Below, piece by piece: positions 35,110-46,302 of a stretch of 61,062 bases of DNA. Source of the DNA: Tepidiphilus sp. J10. Lineage in GTDB: Bacteria; Pseudomonadota; Gammaproteobacteria; Burkholderiales; Thiobacillaceae. Made by a program: the position numbers and the translations under genes. The notes beneath the pieces were generated by a model. The model saw only the letters and a program-made list of their open reading frames with translations. It searched no databases and was not told the DNA's origin. The first letter of the stretch is position 1. Each line of letters starts with the position of its first letter. The stretch is taken from the NCBI GenBank assembly GCA_945897865.1, contig CAMDHJ010000004.1, positions 1-61,062 on the forward strand, in the 5' to 3' direction.

Positions 35110-36747
35110 ATGGAAGACACCAGCCTGCCCACTCGCGCCGCCCAGGAACGTCTGGCCGATGAAGAACTGCTGGTCGTCCGCGAAGCCGTCGCGCTGCTCG
35201 GCAAAAGCCAGGACGAAGCGTATGTGGTGCGTGAAATCCTGCATTTGCTGTCTGAATTCCTCGGCCTCAATCGCGGCCGCGTCGTGTTGCCCGACCCGGA
35301 AACCGGCGAGCTGCGCATCGTCCACGCCTACGGACTGACTCATGACGAAATCGCGCGCGGCAAATATCTGCCCGGCGAAGGCATTACCGGCCGCGTGATG
35401 ACCAGCGGCCAGACCGCCATCGTGCAGGATGTCGATGCCGAACCGCTGTTCCTGTTCCGCACCGTCGCGCGCGAAAACCTGCCGCCGGAAACCGTGTCCT
35501 ACATCGCCTTGCCACTGGAACAGGGCGGTCGCCAGATCGGCGTCCTCGCCGTGCATCGATTACGCGAACGGCCACGGCCGCTGGCGCGCGATCAACAGGT
35601 GCTGAAGATCGCCGCGACGTTGATCACCCACGTCATCCTGCTCAACGAATTCATCCGCGAACGCACCGGCCGCCTGGAATCGGAAAACCGCGAACTGAAA
35701 TGGGCGCTGACCAAGGATTTATCGACCTACGGTTCGTTCGGCATCGTCGGCGAATCGCTGCAACTGCGCCGCGCGTTGAAGCAGATCGAACAGGTCGCAC
35801 AGAGCGAAGCCACCGTGTTGCTGCTGGGCGAATCCGGCACCGGCAAGGAATTGTTCGCCCGCGCCCTGCACCTCTCCAGCCAGCGCCGCGACGCGCCCTT
35901 CGTGAAAGTGAACTGCGGTGCGATCCCGGAAAACCTGGTCGAATCGGAACTGTTCGGCTACGAGAAAGGCGCTTTCACTGGCGCCGTCGGCAGCCGCCCC
36001 GGTTACTTCGAACAGGCCGACAACGGCACGCTGTTCCTCGACGAAGTCGGCGACCTACCGCTGGCGATGCAGGTCAAGCTGCTGCGCGTGTTGCAGGAAC
36101 ATTCCATCCAGCGCATCGGCGCGCGCAAGGAAGTGCCGGTCAACGTGCGCATCGTCGCGGCCACCAATCAGGATCTGCAACTACTGGTCAGCCAGGGCAA
36201 ATTCCGTCTCGATCTGTTCTACCGCCTCAACGTGATTCCGGTCCGTCTGCCGGCACTGCGCGAACGCGCCGAGGACATCCGCCATCTGGTGCGCTACTAC
36301 CTGAACCAGCTCGACCAGGGCTACCAGCGCAACGTCAACATCACGCCGGAAGCCATGCTGCGCCTGACCGACCACCCCTGGCCGGGCAACATCCGGCAAC
36401 TGCGCAACGTGCTGGAACGGCTGATCCTGCTGGCCGAAAACGCCACCATCGGCGAACGTGAAGTCAGCGCGGTATTGCAGGCGGAAACGCATAGCCAGAT
36501 GCAGATGCAAACTCCACCGCCGCCACCGCCCGCTTTCGCCAGTCCGCCGATGCCTGGCGTCGCCAGCCCGCCAGCCGCTGGCGTGCGCGCCTACCACCCG
36601 GTGCAGGAAAGCGACCGCGCCGCAATCGAAGCCGCGCTGGCGGAAACCGGCGGCAACAAATCACGCGCGGCGCAGAAACTCGGCCTGACCTTGCGCCAGT
36701 TCAACTACCGGATGCAGGTGATGGGGATCGAAACAGCGCGGCGCTAA
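35110..36747 (+). CDS. GAF-domain sigma-54-dependent activator, NifA/VnfA-like
   Basis: The GAF domain (about 40-190) is NifA-like: [27 protein letters not shown] and [10 protein letters not shown]. The AAA+ domain has [15 protein letters not shown], the sigma-54 contact loop GAFTGA and [13 protein letters not shown] proline-rich linker ([16 protein letters not shown]) leads to a Fis-type HTH ([27 protein letters not shown]). The linker lacks the paired cysteines of oxygen-sensitive NifA. ATG at 35110 is chosen; a TTG at 35020 lies in the preceding terminator T-run. No nif, vnf or anf gene is in the window, so the regulon is unknown and the link to nitrogen fixation is only by similarity. Confidence 0.85.
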   Translation: MEDTSLPTRAAQERLADEELLVVREAVALLGKSQDEAYVVREILHLLSEFLGLNRGRVVLPDPETGELRIVHAYGLTHDEIARGKYLPGEGITGRVMTSGQTAIVQDVDAEPLFLFRTVARENLPPETVSYIALPLEQGGRQIGVLAVHRLRERPRPLARDQQVLKIAATLITHVILLNEFIRERTGRLESENRELKWALTKDLSTYGSFGIVGESLQLRRALKQIEQVAQSEATVLLLGESGTGKELFARALHLSSQRRDAPFVKVNCGAIPENLVESELFGYEKGAFTGAVGSRPGYFEQADNGTLFLDEVGDLPLAMQVKLLRVLQEHSIQRIGARKEVPVNVRIVAATNQDLQLLVSQGKFRLDLFYRLNVIPVRLPALRERAEDIRHLVRYYLNQLDQGYQRNVNITPEAMLRLTDHPWPGNIRQLRNVLERLILLAENATIGEREVSAVLQAETHSQMQMQTPPPPPPAFASPPMPGVASPPAAGVRAYHPVQESDRAAIEAALAETGGNKSRAAQKLGLTLRQFNYRMQVMGIETARR

Positions 36748-37036
36748 GACCGCGCCGCCGCATCGGTAGCCGAAACGGCAAGCGCAGCCTGAACATGGCA
36801 CAAGGTTTGCCCATTGATCAGGCACGATAGATCGGTCTCGGTTAATCCTGAATCCAGCAGTTGTCTAAGTCGCAGGAGCCTCCGCTTGCGGCTCAATCAT
36901 TGCAAGATCGCCCCGCAAGCGGCACGCATCTACTGCGTTCCTTTGAGCTCGAAATCGCCGACAAATGCGTTTTCGCCACGTCCTTTCAGGCGCAGGTTTC
37001 TGCGTCGGTTGAACATTTACAGAACATTGCACGGAC

Positions 37037-37332
37037 TCAGGCGATCAGATTCGCCGTCAAAACCCGATCACCCAGCAGGTATACCCGGCCGGCCTGGCGA
37101 TCATCACCAACACTGGAGTAGTCGAATGCGTACTCGCGATATATGCGGGCACGCTGGTTGTTGTCACGCCGCAAACGCATCTTGCTGAGGGCGACGCTGT
37201 CATCGAGAAACTGCACGCTGGCGCGTTCGCATTCGAAGCGGGCGGCGCGAACTGCAATTTCGCGCTTTTGCAGGCTATCCCACCAAAACCAGGCCACCGC
37301 ACCCAGGCCAACCAGCCAGAGCCAATCCGAGC

Positions 37333-37336
<4 letters not shown>
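37037..37336 (-). CDS. DUF3301 membrane-anchored small protein
   Basis: The 99-residue protein has an N-terminal helix (WLWLVGLGAVAWFWWDSL) and the DUF3301 core CERASVQFLDDSVALSKMRLRRDNNQRARIYREYAFDYSS followed by DRQAGRVYLLGDRV. Function is not established. Its start overlaps the stop of the helicase gene by 4 bp, suggesting co-translation as the last gene of the dapA-bamC-MBL-rhlE unit. Confidence 0.85.
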
Positions 37337-38711
<1,375 letters not shown>

Positions 38712-38712
<1 letters not shown>

Positions 38713-39476
38713 CAGATTTCCCGCCAATCAAGTCCAGTTTCCTGATCGGCGACGCCGATCCAGTCATGCGCACACCCGAGCGCCCCGGCCAAGGCGGCGC
38801 GGGCAAGTGCGGGCGAATTGTTATGTTCCGACAAATGTGCGGCTACAACATGTTTCAGGCCGCTGCCGGCAATTTTTTTCAGCAACACGGCAGCCGCTGT
38901 GTTGTCGAGATGCCCATAACGACCCAGGATGCGCCGCTTGAGTCCAATCGGGTAGTTGCCCGCTTCGAGGCGGGCAACATCGTGGTTGCATTCCAGCGCC
39001 AGCGCATCACAACCGCCCAGCACAGTTTCCATGTGCGGCGTGACATGTCCGGCATCGGTCAGCAAGCCGAAACGACTGGCACCATCAGAGAAGACGAACT
39101 GCATCGGTTCTCGCGCATCATGCGGCACCGTGTAGGGCGTGATTTCGAGATCGCCAATGGCGAATTGCTGCTGGCCTTCAACGATCTTGACGGCCAGCGG
39201 TGCGATGTCTATTGCCTCCAGCATGGCGTGCGTGCCATGCGTCAGCCTGACCGAACAACGCGCTTTGCTCGCCAGTTGAGCCACTCCACGACCATGATCG
39301 CCATGCTCATGAGTCACCAGAATGGCATCCAGCGCGTTCACATCAACGCCCAGTCGGGCCAAACGTTTGGCGGCATCACGCAGGCCGAATCCGCAATCGA
39401 CCATGACGCAGGTGTCTCCGGCTTGAACCAGCCAGGCATTGCCTTTGCTGCCGCTGCCGAGACATCCGAATCGCAT
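38712..39476 (-). CDS. MBL-fold metallo-hydrolase (YycJ/WalJ-like)
   Basis: Metallo-beta-lactamase fold of 254 residues. Metal-binding motif THEHGDH, with later LTDAGHVTPH, ALECNHDV, and the C-terminal VVAAHLSEHNN. The N-terminal [18 protein letters not shown] is typical of the YycJ branch, implicated as a 5'-3' exonuclease in some bacteria. It overlaps bamC upstream by one base and rhlE downstream (TGATG), within a tight operon. Confidence 0.88.
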
Positions 39477-40618
39477 TACTTCAATTGCTCGAACAACAGG
39501 CTGGCAATGCGCTTGCCGGTTTCATTATTCGCAGGAGCGCCGTCGTCCTGATATACGGCGAGCGCGGTCTCCGCTTCGGTGCCTTTCAGGCGTACCTGAT
39601 AGCGTAGCGCTTTGGCCTTGTTGTCATCCGAACGCCAGAAAGCCAGTTTCGACAACAAACCCTTTTCCTTCGTGGTATTGGCTTCCGGGTCGGCATAGCG
39701 GACAAAATAGATGCCACCGGCGCGATCGCGGTCTTCCACGACGAATCCGATCCGGTCCAGCGCCAGACCAACACGACGCCAGGCACGATCGAACGATTCC
39801 GGCAGACTGAGACTGGGCGCGGCATCCGGACTCCGGGTTTGAACCGCCTGTGGCGGCATAGCCTTATCGGCCAGCAGGCCCTGAGCGCGGGATTCTTCGA
39901 CGCCAAAACGAACCATCAGACGACGCAGCATTTCGGCTTCCAGCTCCGGGTTGGCCGGGCGCGGTTGCCAGATCGTCCGGCCCTGGCCTTGATCGCCACC
40001 ACTTTGGGTGCCTTCAAAAACTTCGACCATGCCGCGATGGCTAAGATAAATCTCGGTACTGCCCTCTGCTGCGGGTTCCAGGCGCGTACGAAATTTGTCG
40101 CGCTCTGCAGTGGAATAGACGCTGTCGAGCGCCTTGCCGAGAAAGCCACGAATCCCTCCTTGTGGCAGCTTGGCGCGGTTCTCCGCCCAATCGGTTTCCA
40201 TCAATCCAGCGTCCGGCATTTCCAGAGTGATGATGAAGCCGAGTTCCTGCCAGAAATCTTTCACCACCGGCCAGACTTCCGCCGCTGGCGCCTGCACGAC
40301 CATCCAGCGCTGCCCGCCGGCTCGTTCGATGCTGACCTTGTCAACCTTCGGCAACAAGGCTTGGGCTCCCGTTGTGATGGGCTTGGTGCTGCGGTCGCGG
40401 TCATAGGCGGAGTAGGTGGCCGCGCCCTTGGGATTGATGTCGGGCACGACAAAGCGGTTGTCTCCGGCAGGCATCACCAGATCAGGTGGCGCTTCCAGTG
40501 TGGGCAACTTGCCGGCCGACTTGTAATCTATTTTCTTGCCTTCAAACACCGAACAGCCGCTGGCTGTGACAACCAGAGCAACCCATGCGGCGACATTACG
40601 CGTGGCAAACTTTTTCAT
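39476..40618 (-). CDS. bamC: Outer-membrane assembly lipoprotein BamC
   Basis: BamC is a lipoprotein of the BAM complex that inserts beta-barrels. The lipobox ASGC ([20 protein letters not shown]) gives lipidation near residue 22. The unstructured N-terminal segment [19 protein letters not shown] and two helix-grip domains match the family. The start overlaps the dapA stop by 4 bp (ATGA), the standard dapA-bamC order. Confidence 0.92.
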   Translation of the reverse strand: MKKFATRNVAAWVALVVTASGCSVFEGKKIDYKSAGKLPTLEAPPDLVMPAGDNRFVVPDINPKGAATYSAYDRDRSTKPITTGAQALLPKVDKVSIERAGGQRWMVVQAPAAEVWPVVKDFWQELGFIITLEMPDAGLMETDWAENRAKLPQGGIRGFLGKALDSVYSTAERDKFRTRLEPAAEGSTEIYLSHRGMVEVFEGTQSGGDQGQGRTIWQPRPANPELEAEMLRRLMVRFGVEESRAQGLLADKAMPPQAVQTRSPDAAPSLSLPESFDRAWRRVGLALDRIGFVVEDRDRAGGIYFVRYADPEANTTKEKGLLSKLAFWRSDDNKAKALRYQVRLKGTEAETALAVYQDDGAPANNETGKRIASLLFEQLK

Positions 40619-41490
40619 AGCGAACCGGCTTCCTTCAAAGCAACACGCAAGGTGTCATGGTAGATGTCAGACATCGGAACCAGGGGCAAACGAATACCGG
40701 ACTCGATATGCCCCATTTCCGCCAACGCCCATTTGACCGGGATCGGATTGGCTTCGACGAACAATTTCTGGTGCAAGCCGAGCAATTGGTAATTGATGCC
40801 GCGCGCGCGCGGCAGATCGCCGCTCAGCGCAGCCACACACATTTCATGCATCAGTTTCGGCGCAACGTTACTGGTGACTGAAATGACGCCGGCGGCACCA
40901 AGCAACATCAGCACCATGCCGCTGGCGTCGTCACCGCTGTAAACCTTGAACGAGGCCGGCGCGGCCTTCAACAACGCGGAACCGCGTTCGATATTGCCGG
41001 TAGCATCCTTGATGCCGACCACGCCGTGCACTTTGGCCAGACGCAGCGCGGTTTCATTGCTGATATCAGCCACTGTACGGCCAGGCACGTTGTACAGAAT
41101 CAGCGGCAGATCGACCGCTTCGGCAATCGCTTTGAAGTGCTGGTAAAGGCCTTCCTGCGTCGGCTTGTTGTAATACGGCGCCACGGATAGACCGGCAGCG
41201 GCGCCGGCGGCCTTGGCGCAATGGGTCAATTCGATCGCCTCGGTGGTCGAATTCGCCCCGGTGCCAGCGATCACCGGCACGCGTCCGGCAGCCTGCTCGA
41301 CCGCAGTGCGGATCAGCAAGCAGTGTTCTTCGGTGCTGACGGTGGGTGACTCGCCAGTGGTACCGACGATGACCAGACCGTCCGTGCCCTGGTCGATGTG
41401 CCAATCGATCAATGCCCGGAAACGCGGCATATCCAAAGCTCCATCGGCAAGCATGGGGGTAACGAGTGCAACAAGGCTGCCAGTAAACAT
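40615..41490 (-). CDS. dapA: 4-hydroxy-tetrahydrodipicolinate synthase
   Basis: DapA condenses pyruvate with aspartate semialdehyde, the first committed step to lysine and diaminopimelate. Class I aldolase family. Schiff-base Lys in [10 protein letters not shown], active Tyr in [10 protein letters not shown], and TTGESPT near the N-terminus. Length of 291 residues is typical. It is the first gene of the dapA-bamC-MBL-rhlE-DUF3301 unit. Confidence 0.96.
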   Translation of the reverse strand: MFTGSLVALVTPMLADGALDMPRFRALIDWHIDQGTDGLVIVGTTGESPTVSTEEHCLLIRTAVEQAAGRVPVIAGTGANSTTEAIELTHCAKAAGAAAGLSVAPYYNKPTQEGLYQHFKAIAEAVDLPLILYNVPGRTVADISNETALRLAKVHGVVGIKDATGNIERGSALLKAAPASFKVYSGDDASGMVLMLLGAAGVISVTSNVAPKLMHEMCVAALSGDLPRARGINYQLLGLHQKLFVEANPIPVKWALAEMGHIESGIRLPLVPMSDIYHDTLRVALKEAGSL

Positions 41491-41587
41491 GGCGATCAGA
41501 ATTCGAGAAAAAAAAGGATTTTAGCTGAAACCAGCCAAACTGGACGGCCCCCCTCCACGCCCTCGCTTGCGGCGCTGCTGCTTGACC

Positions 41588-42373
41588 TCAAAGCCCGGCG
41601 ATACCGCGCATTGCAGCAGACCCGAGTTGCACCGCCCTCAGCCAGAATTCATCAAGTCGGGCCGGCAAATAGGCCAGCGCCAGATAGAGCACAACAAAGC
41701 CGACGCCGATTGTCAGCGGAAAACCAATCGCAAAGATGTTCAGTTGCGGCGAAGCGCGCGACATCATACCGATGGTCAGATTGGTCGCCAGCAAAGCAGC
41801 CGTCACCGGCAACGAAATATGCAGCCCGACCTCGAACAGCACTCCACCCCAGTGCGCCAGCATGGCAAAACCGTCAGACGACAGGGTGGCGCCAATCGGA
41901 ATGTCCTGAAAACTCTGCACCAGCGCAGCAATGACCAGGTGATGGCCATTGAAAGCGAACAGGATCAACGTTGCGGTCAGCACCAGCAATTGCGCCACTA
42001 CCTGGGTTTGCGCACCATTCACCGGGTCGAACAACGTCGCGAAGGAGAGGCCCATTTGCAGGCCCATCAACTGGCCGGCGTATTCAACTGTAGAGAACAC
42101 AATACGCATCGCAAAACCAAGGGCAGACCCGATTGCAATCTGTTGCAACAGAATCAGTACGCCATCGCCGGAGGTCAGTTGCAAGGGGGCATCGACAGGA
42201 AGAATCGGCGTGACCACCATGGCCAACACCATGGCCAGAGCAACCCTGACTCGTGTCGGCACCGCTTTGTTGCCGAGCAGAGGATCAAACGACAGCCAGG
42301 CAAGAATGCGGACAAACGGAAAAAAGAACAGCGCCAGCATCGCATCCAGGTCAGCCGAGGACAACGTCAGCAT
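41588..42373 (-). CDS. fliR: Flagellar export gate protein FliR
   Basis: FliR is the integral-membrane component of the flagellar type III export gate with FliP and FliQ. The 261-residue protein has the expected six or so membrane segments and characteristic stretches RVALAMVLAMVVTPILP, YAGQLMGLQMGLSFATLFDP and GHHLVIAALVQSF. It is last in the fliL-fliR operon and starts 5 nt after the fliQ stop. Confidence 0.93.
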   Translation of the reverse strand: MLTLSSADLDAMLALFFFPFVRILAWLSFDPLLGNKAVPTRVRVALAMVLAMVVTPILPVDAPLQLTSGDGVLILLQQIAIGSALGFAMRIVFSTVEYAGQLMGLQMGLSFATLFDPVNGAQTQVVAQLLVLTATLILFAFNGHHLVIAALVQSFQDIPIGATLSSDGFAMLAHWGGVLFEVGLHISLPVTAALLATNLTIGMMSRASPQLNIFAIGFPLTIGVGFVVLYLALAYLPARLDEFWLRAVQLGSAAMRGIAGL

Positions 42374-42378
42374 GGACG

Positions 42379-42648
42379 CTAGCCGATCAGCGTCGGGATA
42401 CTGCCGATCAGGCGCTTGATGTAATCGACCAGCAACTGGAGTGCCCAGGGACCGGTGACCACCAGCACGATGAACATCACCAGAATCTTCGGGATGAACG
42501 ACAGGGTCATTTCATTGATCTGCGTCGCCGCTTGAAACACCGATATCAACAACCCGGTCAGCAATGAAGCCAGCAACATCGGACCGGCGGCCAACATGGC
42601 AACTTCAAGCGCTTGGCGAATGATGGCGACGACGGTATCCGGGGTCAT
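42379..42648 (-). CDS. fliQ: Flagellar export gate protein FliQ
   Basis: FliQ is a small two-helix component of the export gate. The start at 42648 (MTPDTVVAIIRQALEVAM) is family-typical. The frame reaching 42708 overlaps fliP and is rejected. The two membrane helices are AAGPMLLASLLTGLLISVF and KILVMFIVLVVTGPWALQLL. 89 residues, normal. Confidence 0.94.
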   Translation of the reverse strand: MTPDTVVAIIRQALEVAMLAAGPMLLASLLTGLLISVFQAATQINEMTLSFIPKILVMFIVLVVTGPWALQLLVDYIKRLIGSIPTLIG

Positions 42649-42658
42649 CAGCTCAATC

Positions 42659-43402
42659 TCATATCTGGAATGTCTGCACCAGCGAGGCGATGAGCAGATT
42701 CCAGCCATCCGCCAAGACGAACAGCATGATCTTGAAAGGGAGAGAAACCAGCACGGGCGACAGCATCATCATGCCCATCGACATCAGAATGCTGGCGACC
42801 ACCATATCAATGATCAGAAATGGAATGAAGACAATGAAGCCGATTTGAAATGCGGTTTTCAGTTCACTGATGATGAACGCTGGCACCAACACCTTCAGCG
42901 GCGTGTCTTCCGGCGCATTCAGCGGCGGCACCTTGGCCAGGCCGATAAACAAAGCCAGGTCTTCCTGCCGGGTCTGTTTCAACATGAATGACTTCAGCGG
43001 CTGCACACCTAGGTCAGCGGCCTGCACCAGACTGATCTGGTTATCGGAATAGGGCTTCCAGGCCGTGTCGTAAATCTTGTCGAACACCGGCGCCATGATG
43101 AAAAAGGTCAAAAACAGGGATAGCCCGACGATCACCTGGTTGGGTGGCGAATTCATCGTGCCCATGGCCTGACGCAGCAACGACAGGACGATCACGATAC
43201 GGGTGAAAGCAGTCATCATCAGCAGCGCTGCCGGCAAAAAGGTCAGCGCGGTGAGCAACAGCAACGCTTCGATGCTGAATGTGTAATTGGTTGCGCCACC
43301 GGCGCCGGGCGTGCTGGAGAAAGCGGGGATTCCCGGTGCCGCGATGACCAGGGCCGGTGACAGCATGGCGACGCCAAGCAGGACACGCGATGCGAGCCTC
43401 AT
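42659..43402 (-). CDS. fliP: Flagellar export gate protein FliP
   Basis: FliP forms the core of the export gate. It has a cleavable signal peptide (MRLASRVLLGVAMLSPALVIA) and conserved FliP motifs TAFTRIVIVLSLLRQAMG and NSPPNQVIVGLSLFLTFF, plus FIVFIPFLIIDMVVASILMSMGMMML. The ATG at 43402, with GAGGTG just upstream, is preferred to the GTG at 43408. It lies 7 nt after fliO. Confidence 0.95.
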   Translation of the reverse strand: MRLASRVLLGVAMLSPALVIAAPGIPAFSSTPGAGGATNYTFSIEALLLLTALTFLPAALLMMTAFTRIVIVLSLLRQAMGTMNSPPNQVIVGLSLFLTFFIMAPVFDKIYDTAWKPYSDNQISLVQAADLGVQPLKSFMLKQTRQEDLALFIGLAKVPPLNAPEDTPLKVLVPAFIISELKTAFQIGFIVFIPFLIIDMVVASILMSMGMMMLSPVLVSLPFKIMLFVLADGWNLLIASLVQTFQI

Positions 43403-43409
43403 GACCACC

Positions 43410-43856
43410 TCAAGCCTGACGTTTTGACAAAAGCGCCTTCAGCTTGTCGGCGAAATCGGGCAAACCACCGGTCTGAAGATGGGGTGCCGCCGGTGTGTAA
43501 CCTTCAGGACGCGGCAAGGTATGCAATGTGTTGACCTGCCCACCACCGACGCCAAGCAACAACCAGGTATCCCCCACTTCCACCACCACCAGACGCTCGC
43601 GCGGTCCCAGCATGACACCGCCAACCACTTTCACGGCGCCCTGGGCAACGCTCTGACCGGGAGAAAATCGGCGTAAAAACCAGAAGAAGGCGGCCAACGC
43701 CACCAACACCATGCCCAATCCGAGCAAACCTTGCAGCAGGGCGCTGGAGGTTGACACCGGGGCTGGCTCGACTGCGGCATGAACAGCGGTCGTCGTCAGC
43801 GCAATCAAAGCAACGACGACGCAAGTCCGCTTGCGAAAAATGGAACGGAAATTCAT
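43410..43856 (-). CDS. fliO: Flagellar biosynthesis protein FliO
   Basis: FliO helps FliP oligomerise during export-gate assembly. Signal sequence (VVALIALTTTAVHA), one membrane helix (LLGLGMVLVALAAFFWFLRRF) and the cytoplasmic domain with VVGGVMLGPRERLVVVEVGDTWLLLGV typical of FliO. 148 residues, located between fliN and fliP as expected. Confidence 0.92.
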   Translation of the reverse strand: MNFRSIFRKRTCVVVALIALTTTAVHAAVEPAPVSTSSALLQGLLGLGMVLVALAAFFWFLRRFSPGQSVAQGAVKVVGGVMLGPRERLVVVEVGDTWLLLGVGGGQVNTLHTLPRPEGYTPAAPHLQTGGLPDFADKLKALLSKRQA

Positions 43857-43866
43857 GGCTGCAACG

Positions 43867-44397
43867 CTATCGATTCAACCGATGCAGACGTTCAGCCGGG
43901 CTGATGATATCGGTCAGTCGAATACCGAATTTATCGTTCACGACAACCACTTCGCCCTGTGCGATCAGACAACCGTTGACCAGCACATCCATCGGCTGAC
44001 CAGCGAGTCCATCCAGCTCGACCACCGAGCCTTGCGCCAACTGCAACAGGTTGCGAATGGCAATCTTGGTGCGCCCGAGTTCGACATTGAGCTGAACCGG
44101 AATGTCGAGGATCAGATCCAGATTCTTTGCCGGAGGTTGGACTTGGTCAGCGCTGAGATTCTGGAAAATCTGCGCGGAGCGACTTTCCGCATCGCTGGCA
44201 GCGGGCTTGCTCGCTGCGGCGGGTATGGCTGTCTCGGCCGGCACCTTTTCGGCCGCTTCCTGCTCGGCGAGCGCGGCGCCCCAATCGTCGTCAGCCCCGG
44301 CTTCGGCGGGGGTTGCGGCGGTCTCCTGCTCAGCCAGAGCAGCGGCCCAGTCGTCAGCGGAAATATCCTCTTCCTTCTGTTCCGCGTTTTCGCTCAT
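43867..44397 (-). CDS. fliN: Flagellar motor switch protein FliN with repetitive acidic N-terminal extension
   Basis: FliN is a C-ring protein that takes part in CheY-P sensing and export. The conserved C-terminal SpoA domain (about 95-176: LDIPVQLNVELGRTKIAIRNLLQLAQGSVVEL ... GEVVVVNDKFGIRLTDII) is intact. The first 80 residues are acidic/alanine-rich and contain a duplicated motif (DDWAAALAEQE, DDWGAALAEQE). The start overlaps the fliM stop by 4 bp. Confidence 0.94.
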   Translation of the reverse strand: MSENAEQKEEDISADDWAAALAEQETAATPAEAGADDDWGAALAEQEAAEKVPAETAIPAAASKPAASDAESRSAQIFQNLSADQVQPPAKNLDLILDIPVQLNVELGRTKIAIRNLLQLAQGSVVELDGLAGQPMDVLVNGCLIAQGEVVVVNDKFGIRLTDIISPAERLHRLNR

Positions 44398-45392
44398 CGC
44401 CTACCTCCCGCGCAGGAAATCCGATCCTGTTCCTGCAGAACCCGATCGACCTTGAGCGCCAACTGACCATTCTTCTGCCCATAATGGCACTGGAACAGCG
44501 GTACACCATCCACTTGGGCAATCACGGCTTCAGGCACTTCCAAGGAAATCACGTCACCCACCTTGAGTTCGACAATCTGACGCAATGTCACCGGCGCCTG
44601 CCCCAGATTTGCCACCAATTCCACTTCTGCGTCCTGCACTTGCAATGACATTTGCGTCACCCACCGCTCGTCCGCTTCGGCACGATCAGCTTGCATGGTA
44701 CTGGTCAACTGATCGCGAATAGGTTCGATCATACTGTAGGGGATGCAGACGTGAAAATCGCCGCCGCCGGCGCCAAGCTCGATATTGAAGGTGCTGACCA
44801 CGACAACTTCAGTCGGTGTCGCAATATTCGCAAATTGCGTATTCATTTCGGAACGAATGAACTCGAACTCGACGGGATAGATGCTCTCCCACGCCTTGCT
44901 CATTTCTTCGAAGACCACTTCGAGGATTTTCTTGATGATGCGTTGCTCGGTCGGCGTGAAATCGCGGCCTTCGACGCGCATGTGCTGACGACCATCGCCG
45001 CCAAACAGATTGTCCACCACCAGAAAAACCAGATTCGGATCAAACACAAATAACGCAGTACCGCGCAGCGGTTTGATGTGGACCATGTTCAGATTGGTCG
45101 GCACCACCAGATTGCGGACAAATTCGCTGTACTTGATGACGGTGACCGGCGCCACTGAAATCTCGGCGGTACGCCGCATCAGATTGAACAGGCCGATACG
45201 GAAATTTCGCGCGAAGCGCTCGTTGATGATTTCCAGCGTGGGCATCCGCCCACGCACAATGCGTTCCTGACGACCAATATCGTAGGCGCGAACTCCCCCA
45301 CCGCCCTCTTCAGCTTCGACATCCTCGGACTCGCCGGTGACACCGCGCAGGAGTGCGTCAACTTCTTCCTGGGAAAGAATGTCGTCCGCCAC
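44394..45392 (-). CDS. fliM: Flagellar motor switch protein FliM
   Basis: FliM forms the middle of the C-ring and binds CheY-P through its N-terminal peptide, visible here as MADDILSQEEVDALLRGV. The middle domain contains LEIINERFARNFRIGLFNLMRR and the C-terminal SpoA domain ends the protein (APVTLRQIVELKVGDVISLE). 332 residues, full length. Located between fliL and fliN in the expected order. Confidence 0.96.
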   Translation of the reverse strand: MADDILSQEEVDALLRGVTGESEDVEAEEGGGGVRAYDIGRQERIVRGRMPTLEIINERFARNFRIGLFNLMRRTAEISVAPVTVIKYSEFVRNLVVPTNLNMVHIKPLRGTALFVFDPNLVFLVVDNLFGGDGRQHMRVEGRDFTPTEQRIIKKILEVVFEEMSKAWESIYPVEFEFIRSEMNTQFANIATPTEVVVVSTFNIELGAGGGDFHVCIPYSMIEPIRDQLTSTMQADRAEADERWVTQMSLQVQDAEVELVANLGQAPVTLRQIVELKVGDVISLEVPEAVIAQVDGVPLFQCHYGQKNGQLALKVDRVLQEQDRISCAGGRR

Positions 45393-45406
45393 GTGGCTCC
45401 CGTCGG

Positions 45407-45949
45407 TTACTGAATGATGAAGGCTCCGAACAGCACTTTCTTCACCCCCTTGAGTTTGCCCTTGATACCCAACAAATCGTTGATTTGCTTCTGAACCTCA
45501 ATTGCCAACTTATCCTTGCCTTCTTGCTGAGAAAGCTCCTCGGCCGTTTTACTGGACAACAATCGAATCATCGCGTCACGCACTTCCGGCAAACGGGCAT
45601 TCATTTTCTCGCCTACCTTGGCATTCGCCACCAAGAGTTGCATCTCGGTTTGCAGATAGCTCTCCTGATCAGCCAGATTGACCGTAAAAGCCTCAAGTTT
45701 GACGTAGACCGGCGCATGCGCCTCATCCTCGCCTTCGTCTTCTTCAGACGCGTCTTCCTCGGCCGCCTCTCCGTCCCCGGCTTCATCGCCATGCTCAGCC
45801 GTCTTCTCGGCGGCAGGTTTGGAAAGCATAAGATAGGCAGCAACCCCGCCGCCAATCACCAACACCCCGACAACCGCCAGAATGATGATGAGCATCTTGC
45901 CCTTCTTCTTTGGCGCCACTGCCTCCGCTGCTGGTTCCTCTTTAGCCAT
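45407..45949 (-). CDS. fliL: Flagellar basal body-associated protein FliL
   Basis: FliL surrounds the stator and helps torque generation. Single N-terminal membrane helix (MLIIILAVVGVLVIGGGVAAYLML), an acidic linker (EDASEEDEGEDEAHAPVYV) and the periplasmic SPFH-like domain (VKLEAFTVNLADQESYLQTEMQLL). 180 residues. It begins a tight fliL-M-N-O-P-Q-R series. Confidence 0.94.
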   Translation of the reverse strand: MAKEEPAAEAVAPKKKGKMLIIILAVVGVLVIGGGVAAYLMLSKPAAEKTAEHGDEAGDGEAAEEDASEEDEGEDEAHAPVYVKLEAFTVNLADQESYLQTEMQLLVANAKVGEKMNARLPEVRDAMIRLLSSKTAEELSQQEGKDKLAIEVQKQINDLLGIKGKLKGVKKVLFGAFIIQ

Positions 45950-46302
45950 GTCGTCCTCAAATGAAAGTATCTTGTTGAAATGTCAAACAAAAACAGAACG
46001 TTCCTTGAAGAAGCTTATGTTCTTTATTATGAGATGACAAGCAGACAAACAAACCCACGCCCAACAATTAGCGTGGATATTATGAATTAGACCGCGAACA
46101 GGGAGTCAGGCCGGAAATTTCACAGATTTGCATGATGATCGCGCCGGCCTTTGTTTGCGTCGGGAATATCGCCAAGAAGTGGTCAGGATATCGATACGAG
46201 CGAGTATTTGGAGCCATTAACGCGCATTGCGGCTTACGCATCCGACCTGTCCCATGCTGCTGGAACCAGCAAGGGCACACGAGTATTGACGAAATTTGCG
46301 GG
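45950..46302. other. 353-bp gap between fliL and fliK
   Basis: The gap interrupts an otherwise compact flagellar series, so fliL-R probably has its own promoter here. I see no clear sigma-28 or sigma-54 promoter. A -10-like CATAAT (minus strand, about 46027-46032) is weak. Short frames on both strands give no family-like product. A palindrome GCTGGAACCAGC lies near 46256-46267. Confidence 0.5.

Noticed and set aside
41567-42382. 271-codon plus-strand frame opposite fliR
   Set aside because: Gln/Arg/His-rich with no domain signal; fliR is clearly the coding strand.
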